Shown: piece by piece, positions 24,088 to 33,018 of the stretch
How positions within the stretch are numbered: position 1 is the stretch's first letter
Layout: each line of letters starts with the position of its first letter
Assembly: GCA_964385755.1 (NCBI GenBank)
Contig: CAYLPZ010000001.1
Span: 231,401 to 295,400 of the forward strand
Length of the DNA stretch: 64,000 nucleotides
Direction of reading: 5' to 3'
Source of the DNA: CAG-698 sp964385755
GTDB lineage: Bacteria > Bacillota_I > Bacilli_A > ML615J-28 > CAG-698
The notes under the pieces: model-generated
The model's database searches: none
What the model was told of the DNA's origin: nothing
Seen by the model: the letters and a program-made list of their open reading frames with translations, nothing else
Made by a program: the position numbers and the translations under genes

Positions 24088-25107
24088 CTATTGTAATTCA
24101 GCGAAATACTTAATAGTTCTTACCATTTGAGAAGTGTAAGAATTTTCATTATCATACCAAGCAACAACTTGAACTTGATATAAATCATCAGAAATTTTCT
24201 TAACCATTGTTTGAGTTGCATCAAATAATGAACCATAACGAATTCCGATGATATCGCTAGAAACTAATGGTTCTTCAGTGTATCCAAATGATTCAGAAGC
24301 TTGAGCTTTCATAGCAGCGTTAACTGTTTCTGGAGTAACTTCTTTATCAGATTTAACAACAGCAACTAAGATAGTAGTTGAACCAGTTGCAACAGGAACA
24401 CGTTGAGCAGATCCAATTAATTTACCATTTAATTCAGGAATTACAAGACCGATAGCTTTTGCGGCACCAGTTGAGTTAGGAACGATGTTAACAGCAGCAG
24501 CTCTTGCTCTTCTTAAATCTTCTTTTCTATGAGGTCCATCAAGAACCATTTGATCACCAGTGTAAGCATGAACAGTTGTCATGATACCAGATTGGATTGG
24601 GAAATTGTCATTTAAAGCTTTAGTCATTGGTGCTAAGCAGTTTGTAGTACAAGATGCAGCAGAAATGATTTGATCTTCTTTAGTTAAAGTTTGATGGTTA
24701 ACATTGTAAACGATAGTCTTTAAATCGTTTCCAGCAGGTGCAGAAATAACAACTTTTTTAGCTCCAGCTTCAACGTGAGCCATAGATTTTTCTTTAGAAG
24801 TATAGAAACCTGTACATTCTAAAACAACATCAACACCAAGTTCTTTCCATGGGCAGTTTCTTGCATCTTTTTCAGCATAGATTGTAATTTCTTTTCCAGC
24901 AACAACGATAGATGATTCTTTTGCAACTACTTGATCACAATACTCATATCTTCCTTGAGCAGAATCATACTTTAATAAGTGTGCTAACATCTTTGGAGAT
25001 GTTAAATCATTGATAGCAACGATTTCATATTTGTCGTCACCAAACATTTGTCTAAATGCTAAACGGCCAATACGGCCAAAACCATTAATAGCTACTTTTA
25101 CAGCCAT
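24088..25107 (-). CDS. gapA: Glyceraldehyde-3-phosphate dehydrogenase
   Basis: The 339-residue glycolytic enzyme has the NAD-binding loop VAINGFGRIGRLAFRQM at the N-terminus, the catalytic site SAASCTTNCLAP with Cys153, the phosphate-binding THR-like segment VPNSTGAAKAIG, and the C-terminal WYDNENSYTSQMVRT. The residues after the Rossmann fold (VAINDLTSPKML) are typical of NAD-dependent glycolytic GAPDH. It is monocistronic with its own extended -10 promoter, AAGGAG SD and strong terminator, as expected for a highly expressed gene. Confidence 0.97.
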   Translation of the reverse strand: MAVKVAINGFGRIGRLAFRQMFGDDKYEIVAINDLTSPKMLAHLLKYDSAQGRYEYCDQVVAKESSIVVAGKEITIYAEKDARNCPWKELGVDVVLECTGFYTSKEKSMAHVEAGAKKVVISAPAGNDLKTIVYNVNHQTLTKEDQIISAASCTTNCLAPMTKALNDNFPIQSGIMTTVHAYTGDQMVLDGPHRKEDLRRARAAAVNIVPNSTGAAKAIGLVIPELNGKLIGSAQRVPVATGSTTILVAVVKSDKEVTPETVNAAMKAQASESFGYTEEPLVSSDIIGIRYGSLFDATQTMVKKISDDLYQVQVVAWYDNENSYTSQMVRTIKYFAELQ

Positions 25108-25157
25108 AGTAAATAATTCTCCTTTTTCTTTTATATTTTTATTTTTTTACCTATACT

Positions 25158-25186
25158 AGTATACCACTTTATCTATAAAAAAACAA
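25158..25186 (-). promoter_or_regulatory. Promoter of gapA
   Basis: TTGTTT (25186-25181), a 17-bp spacer ending in TGG, and TATACT (25163-25158) on the minus strand, so an extended -10. Confidence 0.75.
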
Positions 25187-25218
25187 TAATATTTTACGTA
25201 ATCTAATAATCTTTTTTA

Positions 25219-26316
25219 TTATTTTGTCATTAATGAATTCATAAATGTTTGTATATACTCTCCGACTTCTTCACCTTTTTGTTCATAAATAGTATGAACT
25301 CCAGGAAGACGAACAAGATTACAATTACCTAAAGATTTTATGTATGGTAATACTTCATTATCTTTATGATTTTTATATTCTTCAAATACTTCTTCAGTTA
25401 TATTTTTTTCAACATATTCCTCGACATTTGACAATAATTTATCTTTTCCGTTTTGTGTAAACACCCAATTAAAGAATTCATAATATTCGATAAACTCATC
25501 TTTTGTGCAAAAATCAGAAGCTAATACATACATCTTTGGAATATCATTTGTTTTTATGCATTCAAAAGCCTTTTTATAATTTTCATCACGATTAAGTGAT
25601 TCACTTATTAAGGCATATGAATTAATATTTTTGTTGTCATAAATCTTAGTAAAACTTTGTAATTCTTTTTTAACAAAGAAATTTGATGTTTGGTCCTTAT
25701 ATATTAAATTATATATTCTTTGAAAGCCTATCTTACAAAAAAATGATGTAATATAATCAGACTTAGTATAATATTGCTCACCATCACTTTCTAATCTAGG
25801 AATTGAACCATCAAGAATTATTACACCCGCAATTTCATCTGGATAAGTACTTTGCCAATATGTTGCATAAAGTCCACCAATTGAATGAGCTAGTAAAACA
25901 ATCTTCTTATTAATATTTAAAACATTTAACATTTCTTGATAAAATCTAACAATATTCTCTATTGTTTGTTCTTCTTTGGTATCGCTACTCAAACCATAAC
26001 CAAGTCTATCAATTAACACTACTTGATAGCTATCAAAACATGGCTCTAAAATATCTTTCATAAAGAAATTGAAATTGTTTACTCCTAAACCTGAAATAGT
26101 TACAATAGCATATTCACTGTTTTCATTTCCTAAGACTAAAGCATTAACCTTATTATCATCATATAAAACTGTATTCACCAAACCATATTCTTTTGCCTTA
26201 TTAAATTCATTACTTAAACATATTGTGTTTACAAGATAAAATATTGATAAAATTAAAGCAAAAAAAATAAATATTGAACCAAATATCTTAAGTATTTGTT
26301 TAAAACTATTTTTCAT
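25219..26316 (-). CDS. Membrane-anchored alpha/beta hydrolase
   Basis: The 365-residue protein has one N-terminal TM anchor (~10-30) and an outer alpha/beta-hydrolase fold. The nucleophile elbow LLAHSIGGLYATYW gives the catalytic Ser. IDRLGYGLSSD is the conserved strand-helix turn, GVIILDGSIPR follows, and a late LPGVHTIYEQ supplies the catalytic His. A lid region lies between. The substrate is unknown; this shape fits lipase/esterase or proline-iminopeptidase-like enzymes. It stands alone between gapA and the glnA-pyrG unit. Confidence 0.8.
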   Translation of the reverse strand: MKNSFKQILKIFGSIFIFFALILSIFYLVNTICLSNEFNKAKEYGLVNTVLYDDNKVNALVLGNENSEYAIVTISGLGVNNFNFFMKDILEPCFDSYQVVLIDRLGYGLSSDTKEEQTIENIVRFYQEMLNVLNINKKIVLLAHSIGGLYATYWQSTYPDEIAGVIILDGSIPRLESDGEQYYTKSDYITSFFCKIGFQRIYNLIYKDQTSNFFVKKELQSFTKIYDNKNINSYALISESLNRDENYKKAFECIKTNDIPKMYVLASDFCTKDEFIEYYEFFNWVFTQNGKDKLLSNVEEYVEKNITEEVFEEYKNHKDNEVLPYIKSLGNCNLVRLPGVHTIYEQKGEEVGEYIQTFMNSLMTK

Positions 26317-26366
26317 ATTTCTTACTCCTTAATATGTATTATATAAGAAAATAATTAAAACTACAA

Positions 26367-26426
26367 GAAAAAAATACCTAATATGATTATTATTAACAAG
26401 TATCATCTTCCTTTTCATATTAGGTA
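26367..26426 (-). terminator. Terminator of glnA-pyrG
   Basis: TACCTAATATGA (26375-26386) pairs with TCATATTAGGTA (26415-26426) around a 28-nt loop, with a T run on the minus strand. Confidence 0.8.
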
Positions 26427-26439
26427 ATTTAAATTTAAG

Positions 26440-28047
26440 TTATTTACTATTTTTATATTTTATTGCACTATCAATAAATCCTTGGAATAATGGATGAGAC
26501 CTTGTTGGTCTAGATAGAAATTCAGGATGGAACTGACAGGCAACAAACCATGGATGCTCTTTTAACTCTAGAATTTCAACTAATCCTTTATCAGGATTTA
26601 TTCCTGACGCAACCATTCCATTTTCTTCAAATAGTTTTAAATACTCATTATTAAACTCATAGCGATGGCGATGACGTTCTTTTATGTTTGTTAGATTATA
26701 TGCTTCATATGCTTTTGTATTTTCTTTTACTTTACAATTATATAAACCTAGGCGAAGTGTTCCACCTTTATGAATTGTTTCATATTGATTATCTAAAAAA
26801 GCAATTATTGGATTTTTCGCATTAACATCAAACTCTAAACTAGTTGCATCGCTGATATTTAATACATTTCTTGCAAATTCAATTGCGCAAAGCTGCATAC
26901 CAAGACAAATACCAAAAAAAGGAATCTTTTCTTCTCTTGCATATTTTATTGCAAGAATCTTTCCTTCTGTTGCTCTTACACCAAAACCACCAGGAACTAA
27001 AATTCCATCATGATTTTTAAGTACATCTTTATAGTTTTCTTCTGTAAGATCTTCGCTTAATATCCAGTCAATATCTATTCTCTTTAAGGATTTATAACCT
27101 GCATGTTTTAATGCCTCCGCAACTGATAAATATGCATCATGTAGTTGTACATATTTACCAACTAAAGCAATTTTTACTTCACCATTTAGATTCTTTATTC
27201 TATCAATCATTTGATTCCATTCATTCATATCACAACTTTTTGTCTGCAAGCCAAAATATTTACAAATGTAATCGTCAACCTTTTGTTTGTGTAGTGAATT
27301 TGCTACTTCATAAATGATTTTCTGATCTTTTGATTCAACGATTGCCTCTTTTGGTACATCACAGAAAAGAGCAATTTTTTCTTTCATTGAATCAGTTAAA
27401 CTTACTTCTGTACGTAAAACAATCATATCAGGTGAAATACCAATTGAACGTAATTCCTTAACGCTATGTTGTGTTGGTTTTGTTTTTAGTTCACTTGCGG
27501 CTCTTAGGTAAGGTACTAAAGTAGTATGAATAAAAAATGTATTTTCATTTCCTACATCTCTACGCCACTGTCTAATAGCTTCTAAAAAACTTTCTGATTC
27601 GATATCACCAACAGTACCACCGATTTCTGTTATTATAACATCCGCATTTGAAACTTTTGCGGCAGAAGCAATTTTATCTTTAATCTCATTTGTGATATGT
27701 GGAATTATTTGGACAGTACTTCCAAGATAATCTCCACGTCTTTCTTTTTCAATAACAGATTTATAAATTCTTCCAGAAGTTATGTTTGATTCTTTTGAAA
27801 GATTCTCATCAATAAATCTTTCATAGTGTCCTAAATCTAAGTCTGTTTCTGCTCCATCATCAGTTACAAACACTTCACCATGTTGATATGGACTCATTGT
27901 TCCAGGATCAACATTAATATATGGGTCAAACTTTTGCATAAAAACCTTTAGACCACGATTTTTTAGTAATCTTCCTATACATGATGCGACAATACCTTTT
28001 CCAAGGCTAGATACTACTCCTCCAGTAACAAAAATATATTTTGCCAT
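26440..28047 (-). CDS. pyrG: CTP synthase
   Basis: The 535-residue enzyme converts UTP and glutamine to CTP. The synthetase half starts MAKYIFVTGGVVSSLGKGI with the P-loop. The glutaminase half has the nucleophile in FFGICLGMQLCAIEF and the His-Glu of CQFHPEFLSRP; VPGGFGVRATEGK is also intact. It begins 9 bp after glnA, so glutamine made by GlnA and its user PyrG are co-transcribed. No attenuator-like C-run leader is present upstream. Confidence 0.97.
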   Translation of the reverse strand: MAKYIFVTGGVVSSLGKGIVASCIGRLLKNRGLKVFMQKFDPYINVDPGTMSPYQHGEVFVTDDGAETDLDLGHYERFIDENLSKESNITSGRIYKSVIEKERRGDYLGSTVQIIPHITNEIKDKIASAAKVSNADVIITEIGGTVGDIESESFLEAIRQWRRDVGNENTFFIHTTLVPYLRAASELKTKPTQHSVKELRSIGISPDMIVLRTEVSLTDSMKEKIALFCDVPKEAIVESKDQKIIYEVANSLHKQKVDDYICKYFGLQTKSCDMNEWNQMIDRIKNLNGEVKIALVGKYVQLHDAYLSVAEALKHAGYKSLKRIDIDWILSEDLTEENYKDVLKNHDGILVPGGFGVRATEGKILAIKYAREEKIPFFGICLGMQLCAIEFARNVLNISDATSLEFDVNAKNPIIAFLDNQYETIHKGGTLRLGLYNCKVKENTKAYEAYNLTNIKERHRHRYEFNNEYLKLFEENGMVASGINPDKGLVEILELKEHPWFVACQFHPEFLSRPTRSHPLFQGFIDSAIKYKNSK

Positions 28048-28056
28048 AGTATTACC

Positions 28057-29388
28057 CTATAAATATCTTTCTATTTCCCAATCACTAACAAGCATACGAT
28101 ATTCATCCCATTCAAGTTCTTTAGCCTTAATATACTTTTGATAGATATGCTCACCAAGTGTTTCACGCATTAATTTACTTTGTTTTAATTCTTTGATAGC
28201 ATCCTTTAAATTCTCAGGCATATTTTTAATACCATTCTTTTCACGTTCTTCTCGAGTATATTCAAAAATATTATCATAAACAGGGTCAATTAATGGGTAA
28301 TCATCCTTTATACCTTTTAGTCCAGCAGAGAGAATTGCAGCGAAAGCAAGGTATGGGTTTGCAGATGGATCAACATTACGAACCTCAGTACGTGTTGCAT
28401 TGCCTCGAGCACATGGTATACGAATCATTGAGCTTCTGTTTGCATCACTCCAACAAATATAACATGGTGCTTCATAACCAGGCACTAAACGTTTATATGA
28501 GTTCACTGTTGGGTTTGTCACCCCCGCAATCTCACGAGCATGAGTAAGTATACCACTTATCCACTTACGACATGTTAACGATAATTTCATTGGATCATTT
28601 TCATCAAAGAAAATATTCTTACCATTTTTGTCAGTCAATGAACAATTAACATGCATACCATTACCAGCTTTAAAAGCAACTGGTTTAGGCATAAAAGTAG
28701 CATATAAGTTATATTTTCTAGCAATTTGTTTTACAACTTGTTTATATGTTTGTACTCTATCACAAGTCTCTAAAGCATCAGAGTAACAAAAGTTTATTTC
28801 ATTTTGACCAGGACCTACTTCATGATGACTTACTTCAACAGGATAACCCATCTTCTCAAGTTCTAAAACAATATCATGACGACAATTTTCACTGCCATCA
28901 AGCGGCGCTAAATCAAAATAACTGCCTGAATCATTAAACTCTAAAATTGGTTTACCATTTTCATCACACTTAAAAAGATAAAATTCCGGCTCAACTCCTA
29001 CATTAAAAGAATTAAATCCCATATCTTCCATTTGTTTTAATATTCTTTTTAGATTTGTACGTGGATCACCTAAAAATGGTTCACCATTTGGCATGTATAC
29101 ATCACAAATAAATCTAGCAACTTTGCCATATTCACTAGATTCTAAAGACAACACTAGGAAAGTAGAAAGGTCAGGCTGTAAGTACATATCTGCTTCTTTA
29201 ATACGAACAAATCCTTCAATACTAGAACCATCAAACATTACCTTTCCGTTCATTGCATCTTCTAAACGTCTTGCTGGAATTTCTACACTCTTAATAGTAC
29301 CAAGCATGTCTGTGAACTGTAATTTAATGTACTTAACATTCTCTTCTTTACAAATTTTAATAATATCTTCTTTTGTATATTTATTCAC
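28057..29388 (-). CDS. glnA: Glutamine synthetase, type I
   Basis: The 443-residue GSI-alpha-size enzyme makes glutamine from glutamate and ammonia. Visible are the beta-grasp start, MFDGSSIEGFVRI, VGVEPEFYLFKCD, GPGQNEINF, KPVAFKAGNGMHVNCSL (ATP loop), NSYKRLVPGYEAPCYICWSD and SANPYLAFAAIL. It starts with GTG, with AAGGA just upstream. Promoter -10 at 29417-29422; no perfect GlnR box (TGTNAN7TNACA) was found in the 70 bp before the gene. It is the first gene of glnA-pyrG. Confidence 0.96.
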   Translation of the reverse strand: MNKYTKEDIIKICKEENVKYIKLQFTDMLGTIKSVEIPARRLEDAMNGKVMFDGSSIEGFVRIKEADMYLQPDLSTFLVLSLESSEYGKVARFICDVYMPNGEPFLGDPRTNLKRILKQMEDMGFNSFNVGVEPEFYLFKCDENGKPILEFNDSGSYFDLAPLDGSENCRHDIVLELEKMGYPVEVSHHEVGPGQNEINFCYSDALETCDRVQTYKQVVKQIARKYNLYATFMPKPVAFKAGNGMHVNCSLTDKNGKNIFFDENDPMKLSLTCRKWISGILTHAREIAGVTNPTVNSYKRLVPGYEAPCYICWSDANRSSMIRIPCARGNATRTEVRNVDPSANPYLAFAAILSAGLKGIKDDYPLIDPVYDNIFEYTREEREKNGIKNMPENLKDAIKELKQSKLMRETLGEHIYQKYIKAKELEWDEYRMLVSDWEIERYL

Positions 29389-29416
29389 TTTCCTTCACCC
29401 CTTTATTAATACGATA

Positions 29417-29425
29417 ATTATATCA
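29417..29425 (-). promoter_or_regulatory. Extended -10 promoter of glnA
   Basis: TGA-TATAAT on the minus strand (-10 at 29422-29417), about 30 bp before the GTG. The -35 is weak (TGTTAA). Confidence 0.5.
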
Positions 29426-29550
29426 CTTTTTCTTCATTTATTAACATTTTTTTTAGAAAAAATCGCTTTCATTTTTATGATAATAATTAATGTAGAAATA
29501 TTAATATACAATCTTATGTATTACTTAAAAAGCATATATTATTTGTAATA

Positions 29551-29578
29551 AAAAAAGAGTTCTGAAAATCAGAACTCA
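29551..29578 (-). terminator. Terminator of tex
   Basis: GAGTTCTGA (29558-29566) pairs with TCAGAACTC (29570-29578) across AAA, followed on the minus strand by seven Ts. Confidence 0.92.
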
Positions 29579-29586
29579 ATTATTAT

Positions 29587-31815
29587 TTATTTTGCATCAC
29601 GAGGATTTAACATTGATAATTCAACACGTCCACGTTTTAAATCAACATTAACAACCCATACTTTTATAATATCACCAACAGAAACAACATCAGATGGATG
29701 TTTTATATATTTCTTGCTCATACGTGATGTATGCACTAAACCATCTTCTTTTACACCACAATCAACGAATGCACCAAAGTCAACAACATTACGAACAGTT
29801 CCTTGAAGTTCCATTCCAGGTTGTAAGTCTTCTAAATGTAATACATCACTACGAAGAATTGGTTTATCAAATTTATCACGTGGGTCACGTAAAGGTGCAA
29901 CAAATGCATCTAAAATATCATTAAATGTATATTCACCAACTTCGAAATTCTTAATAAATTCTTTACGATTTAATTTAGAAATAGTTGTTTGTAGTTCTTT
30001 AGAGCCAATATCATCTTTTGTAAATCCAAGTTTTGTTAAAATATCTTCAGCAACCTTATAACTTTCTGGGTGGATACTAGTCATATCTAGTTTTTCTTCA
30101 CCATTAGGTATACGTAAGAAACCAATTGCTTGTTCTAATGTTTTTTCACCTAAACCTTTTACTTTAATATCAGCACGAGATTTAAATGGACCATTTTCAT
30201 TACGATGGTTAACAATTAGTTTTGCAGTTTTAGCGTTTAAGCCAGATACTCTTGTTAGAAGTGGAACTGATGCACTATTAATATTTACACCAACACTATT
30301 AACAGCAGTAGATACAACAAAGTCAAGAGAATCACTTAATTTAGATTGTGATACATCATATTGATATTGACCAACGCCAATTGATTTAGGGTCAATTTTT
30401 ACAAGTTCAGCAAGTGGATCTTGTAATCTACGAGCGATAGAAACTGCAGAACGTTCTTCTACATGATAATCTGGGAACTCTTCTTGAGCTATTTTACTAG
30501 CAGAATAAATTGATGCACCTGCTTCATTTACAATGATATAGTGAACATCTTTTTTGATTTGTTTAATACAATCAGCAATAAAACTTTCAGTTTCACGACT
30601 AGCAGTACCATTACCAATAGCAATTACTTCTACATTATATTTATCAATAAATGCGCGAACGATATCGAATGATTGAGCTGTTCTAGCATCACTAACAACT
30701 TCTTCTTTGTTCTTTTGGTTAGGAAAAATTACACCTTTATCAAGTACTTTTCCAGTTGCATCAACAACTGCAAGTTTACATCCAGTACGATAAGCAGGGT
30801 CAACACCTAACACAACTTTTCCCTTCATTGGAGGAGTTAGTAAGTAATTCTTTAAATTAAGTGAGAAAATTGAAATTGCATGATCTTCAGCACTTTCTTT
30901 TAACTCTGCACGAATATCTCGTTCAATTGATGGTTTAATTAAACGTTTATAACTGTCTTCTATTGCTTCTTCAACATATTTTACTGTAATAGATTCTGGA
31001 TTTGTAATAACCTGTTTACGTAGAAATCTATAAACACGTTCAACATCCTCAACGATTCCAACACGTAAAACTTTTTCAGATTCACCACGATTGATCGCTA
31101 AAATACGATGTGATTTAATCTCATTTAGTGGTTCTTTATAATCATAATACATTTCATATGTATGTTTTTCATCTAAAGTAATATCTTTCAATTGTGATTG
31201 AAGTTGTGAAGAAATTTGGAATAAACGACGAATCCAGCGACGATATCTAGGTTCATCACTAATGATTTCCGCAATTATATCTTCTGCTCCTTGTAAAGCT
31301 TCTTTTGTATTTTTAACTACTAAGCCATCTTTTTCAATTTCTGGAGTAATTTCTTTAGTTACATATTTACTTGCTTCTTCTTCGACATTTCCTTCAGTAG
31401 GGAATGATAATAAATAACTAGCAAGACCTTCAAGACCTTTTCTCTTTGCTTCAGTTGCTCTCGTTTTTTTCTTTTCTTTAAATGGACGATAAATGTCTTC
31501 TAGTTCAGTTAATTTATTAGATACTATAATTTGTTGTCTGATTTCATCAGTAAGCTTACCTTTTTCTTCAATTAAACGAATTATATCTTCTTTTCTTTCA
31601 GCAAGCTTTTGTCCATAATCCCATTCCTGATAAATAGCACGAATTTGATCTTCATCTAATCCACCAGTTACCTCTTTACGATAACGAGCAATAAAAGGAA
31701 CAGTTCCACCATCTTCAATTAATTTAAGAACTGCTTGTATTTGTGAAACTTTGACATTAAGCTTTTCTGATATTTGTTTTAATAATTCATCATTTATATA
31801 GTTATTATTAGCCAT
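29587..31815 (-). CDS. tex: Tex-family RNA-binding transcription accessory protein
   Basis: The 742-residue protein has the Tex layout. A helical N-terminal region (FIARYRKEVTGGLDEDQIRA) is followed by a YqgF/RNase H-like domain (GVDPAYRTGCKLAVVDATGK), helix-hairpin-helix repeats (GLNAKTAKLIVNHRNENGPF) and a C-terminal S1 domain (GTVRNVVDFGAFVDCGVKED). Tex binds nucleic acid and influences transcription and translation. The length is typical. It is monocistronic with a consensus promoter and its own terminator. Confidence 0.95.
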   Translation of the reverse strand: MANNNYINDELLKQISEKLNVKVSQIQAVLKLIEDGGTVPFIARYRKEVTGGLDEDQIRAIYQEWDYGQKLAERKEDIIRLIEEKGKLTDEIRQQIIVSNKLTELEDIYRPFKEKKKTRATEAKRKGLEGLASYLLSFPTEGNVEEEASKYVTKEITPEIEKDGLVVKNTKEALQGAEDIIAEIISDEPRYRRWIRRLFQISSQLQSQLKDITLDEKHTYEMYYDYKEPLNEIKSHRILAINRGESEKVLRVGIVEDVERVYRFLRKQVITNPESITVKYVEEAIEDSYKRLIKPSIERDIRAELKESAEDHAISIFSLNLKNYLLTPPMKGKVVLGVDPAYRTGCKLAVVDATGKVLDKGVIFPNQKNKEEVVSDARTAQSFDIVRAFIDKYNVEVIAIGNGTASRETESFIADCIKQIKKDVHYIIVNEAGASIYSASKIAQEEFPDYHVEERSAVSIARRLQDPLAELVKIDPKSIGVGQYQYDVSQSKLSDSLDFVVSTAVNSVGVNINSASVPLLTRVSGLNAKTAKLIVNHRNENGPFKSRADIKVKGLGEKTLEQAIGFLRIPNGEEKLDMTSIHPESYKVAEDILTKLGFTKDDIGSKELQTTISKLNRKEFIKNFEVGEYTFNDILDAFVAPLRDPRDKFDKPILRSDVLHLEDLQPGMELQGTVRNVVDFGAFVDCGVKEDGLVHTSRMSKKYIKHPSDVVSVGDIIKVWVVNVDLKRGRVELSMLNPRDAK

Positions 31816-31851
31816 AATTTTACTCCTTATTTCTTAAAAATATCCTTACAT

Positions 31852-31880
31852 ATTATACCACTTTTTAACCTTTTATACAA
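31852..31880 (-). promoter_or_regulatory. Promoter of tex
   Basis: TTGTAT (31880-31875), a 17-bp spacer ending TGG, and TATAAT (31857-31852) on the minus strand. Confidence 0.78.
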
Positions 31881-31919
31881 GCAAAAATTTAAGTATTTAC
31901 AAGTAAATAAAATCGCTAA

Positions 31920-31952
31920 AAACAAAAAAAATCATAGGTTTCCCTATGATTT
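31920..31952 (-). terminator. Terminator after the OB-fold lipoprotein gene
   Basis: AAATCATAGG (31929-31938) pairs with CCTATGATTT (31943-31952), followed by a T run on the minus strand. Confidence 0.88.
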
Positions 31953-31959
31953 TAATCTA

Positions 31960-32982
31960 TTATTCAGATACAATAGTAACTGATTTTAAAGCAACCTGAG
32001 TATTTTTTGAGTTACTACTTTTAACTACTAAACGTACCTTTAAAACACCTTCAGGTAATTCAGTTGTTTTAAGTGTTTCAGGAGTTTGAATTTCACTACT
32101 ACATTTAACCCATGTAGAGCCATCTAATGTGTATTCAATGTAAATAGCATCTAAAGTCTTTGTATTCCATTGAAGAAGCTCAAATGTAGCACTCTTAAGT
32201 GTTCCACCAAATCCAGATACTATTGCATAAACTTCTGGGTAAGAAGAACTTGCGGCAATTACTGGACAATCAGTAATTGTTGTTGTTTGTGAAGATACAC
32301 GTGAAAAATTAACTGTTAATCCATTAGATTCTACTACTCTTTCAGAATATCCACTTTCCCAACCACTATTTGTGCCAATAAGTGAAGCAACAATTGTTCC
32401 AGGTTCAGTAGGATTAGGTTCTGGTTCTGGTTTTGGTTCAGGCATAATACCATCACCATTAACAGAAACAGCCATAACATTTAAATATTTTCCACTACCA
32501 GTTACATTTGTGATATAACCAATAACTTCAATGATTGTACCATCTAAAGCAGTTAATGCTTCTTTATCTACTGGATAAGAAATACTACCAGTAATTGTTG
32601 CACCTTCTAATGCAACATTGAAATATTTACCACTTGAAACTGTTAATACGCCAGTCATCTTAATAAACAATGATTCCACATTTTCCATATTTGCGTAAGC
32701 ATCGTATTCTTGAGTAGTTAATTCTACAGGAGTTCCATGATCTACTGTTTCAGTTCCTGTTACAGTATAAGCTGTACCAGCTGCAAATTGCATTGCCCCA
32801 CCATATAGAGCAGTTGTACCATCAACAGTCACAACATCACCAACTTTAACATCTGCTGTCCAGTTTGAACCTTGGTAAACTAAAATCGTACCAGTTGCAT
32901 CTTTAATTAAGAAGCTTTGAGAATTTACAACAACAACAGTTCCTTTTGTTTGAGCCACACTTCCAGCTTCTAATGCTTTCAC
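31960..32982 (-). CDS. C-terminal part of a split OB-fold repeat surface protein
   Basis: The 340 residues (GTG start at 32982) hold a third OB-fold-like repeat (QTKGTVVVVNSQSFLIKDAT, SSGKYFNVALEGATITGSIS), a PEPKPEPEPNPTEP linker, and a C-terminal beta-sandwich (RVVESNGLTVNFSRVSSQTT, IYIEYTLDGSTWVKCS) like carbohydrate-binding or discoidin-type modules. The frame is continuous with the upstream lipoprotein: 12 more in-frame codons (PNPEPTEGTIAQ) run back to its TAA. There is no signal peptide, so if translated alone it would stay in the cytoplasm. It is best read as the severed 3' part of one gene of about 839 codons. Confidence 0.6.
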   Translation of the reverse strand: MKALEAGSVAQTKGTVVVVNSQSFLIKDATGTILVYQGSNWTADVKVGDVVTVDGTTALYGGAMQFAAGTAYTVTGTETVDHGTPVELTTQEYDAYANMENVESLFIKMTGVLTVSSGKYFNVALEGATITGSISYPVDKEALTALDGTIIEVIGYITNVTGSGKYLNVMAVSVNGDGIMPEPKPEPEPNPTEPGTIVASLIGTNSGWESGYSERVVESNGLTVNFSRVSSQTTTITDCPVIAASSSYPEVYAIVSGFGGTLKSATFELLQWNTKTLDAIYIEYTLDGSTWVKCSSEIQTPETLKTTELPEGVLKVRLVVKSSNSKNTQVALKSVTIVSE

Positions 32983-33018
32983 TTGTGCAATTGTTCCTTC
33001 AGTTGGTTCTGGGTTTGG

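Noticed and set aside
29389..29586. GlnR operator or riboswitch before glnA
   Set aside because: No TGTNAN7TNACA match and no long pairing region was found in the leader; only an extended -10 is visible.
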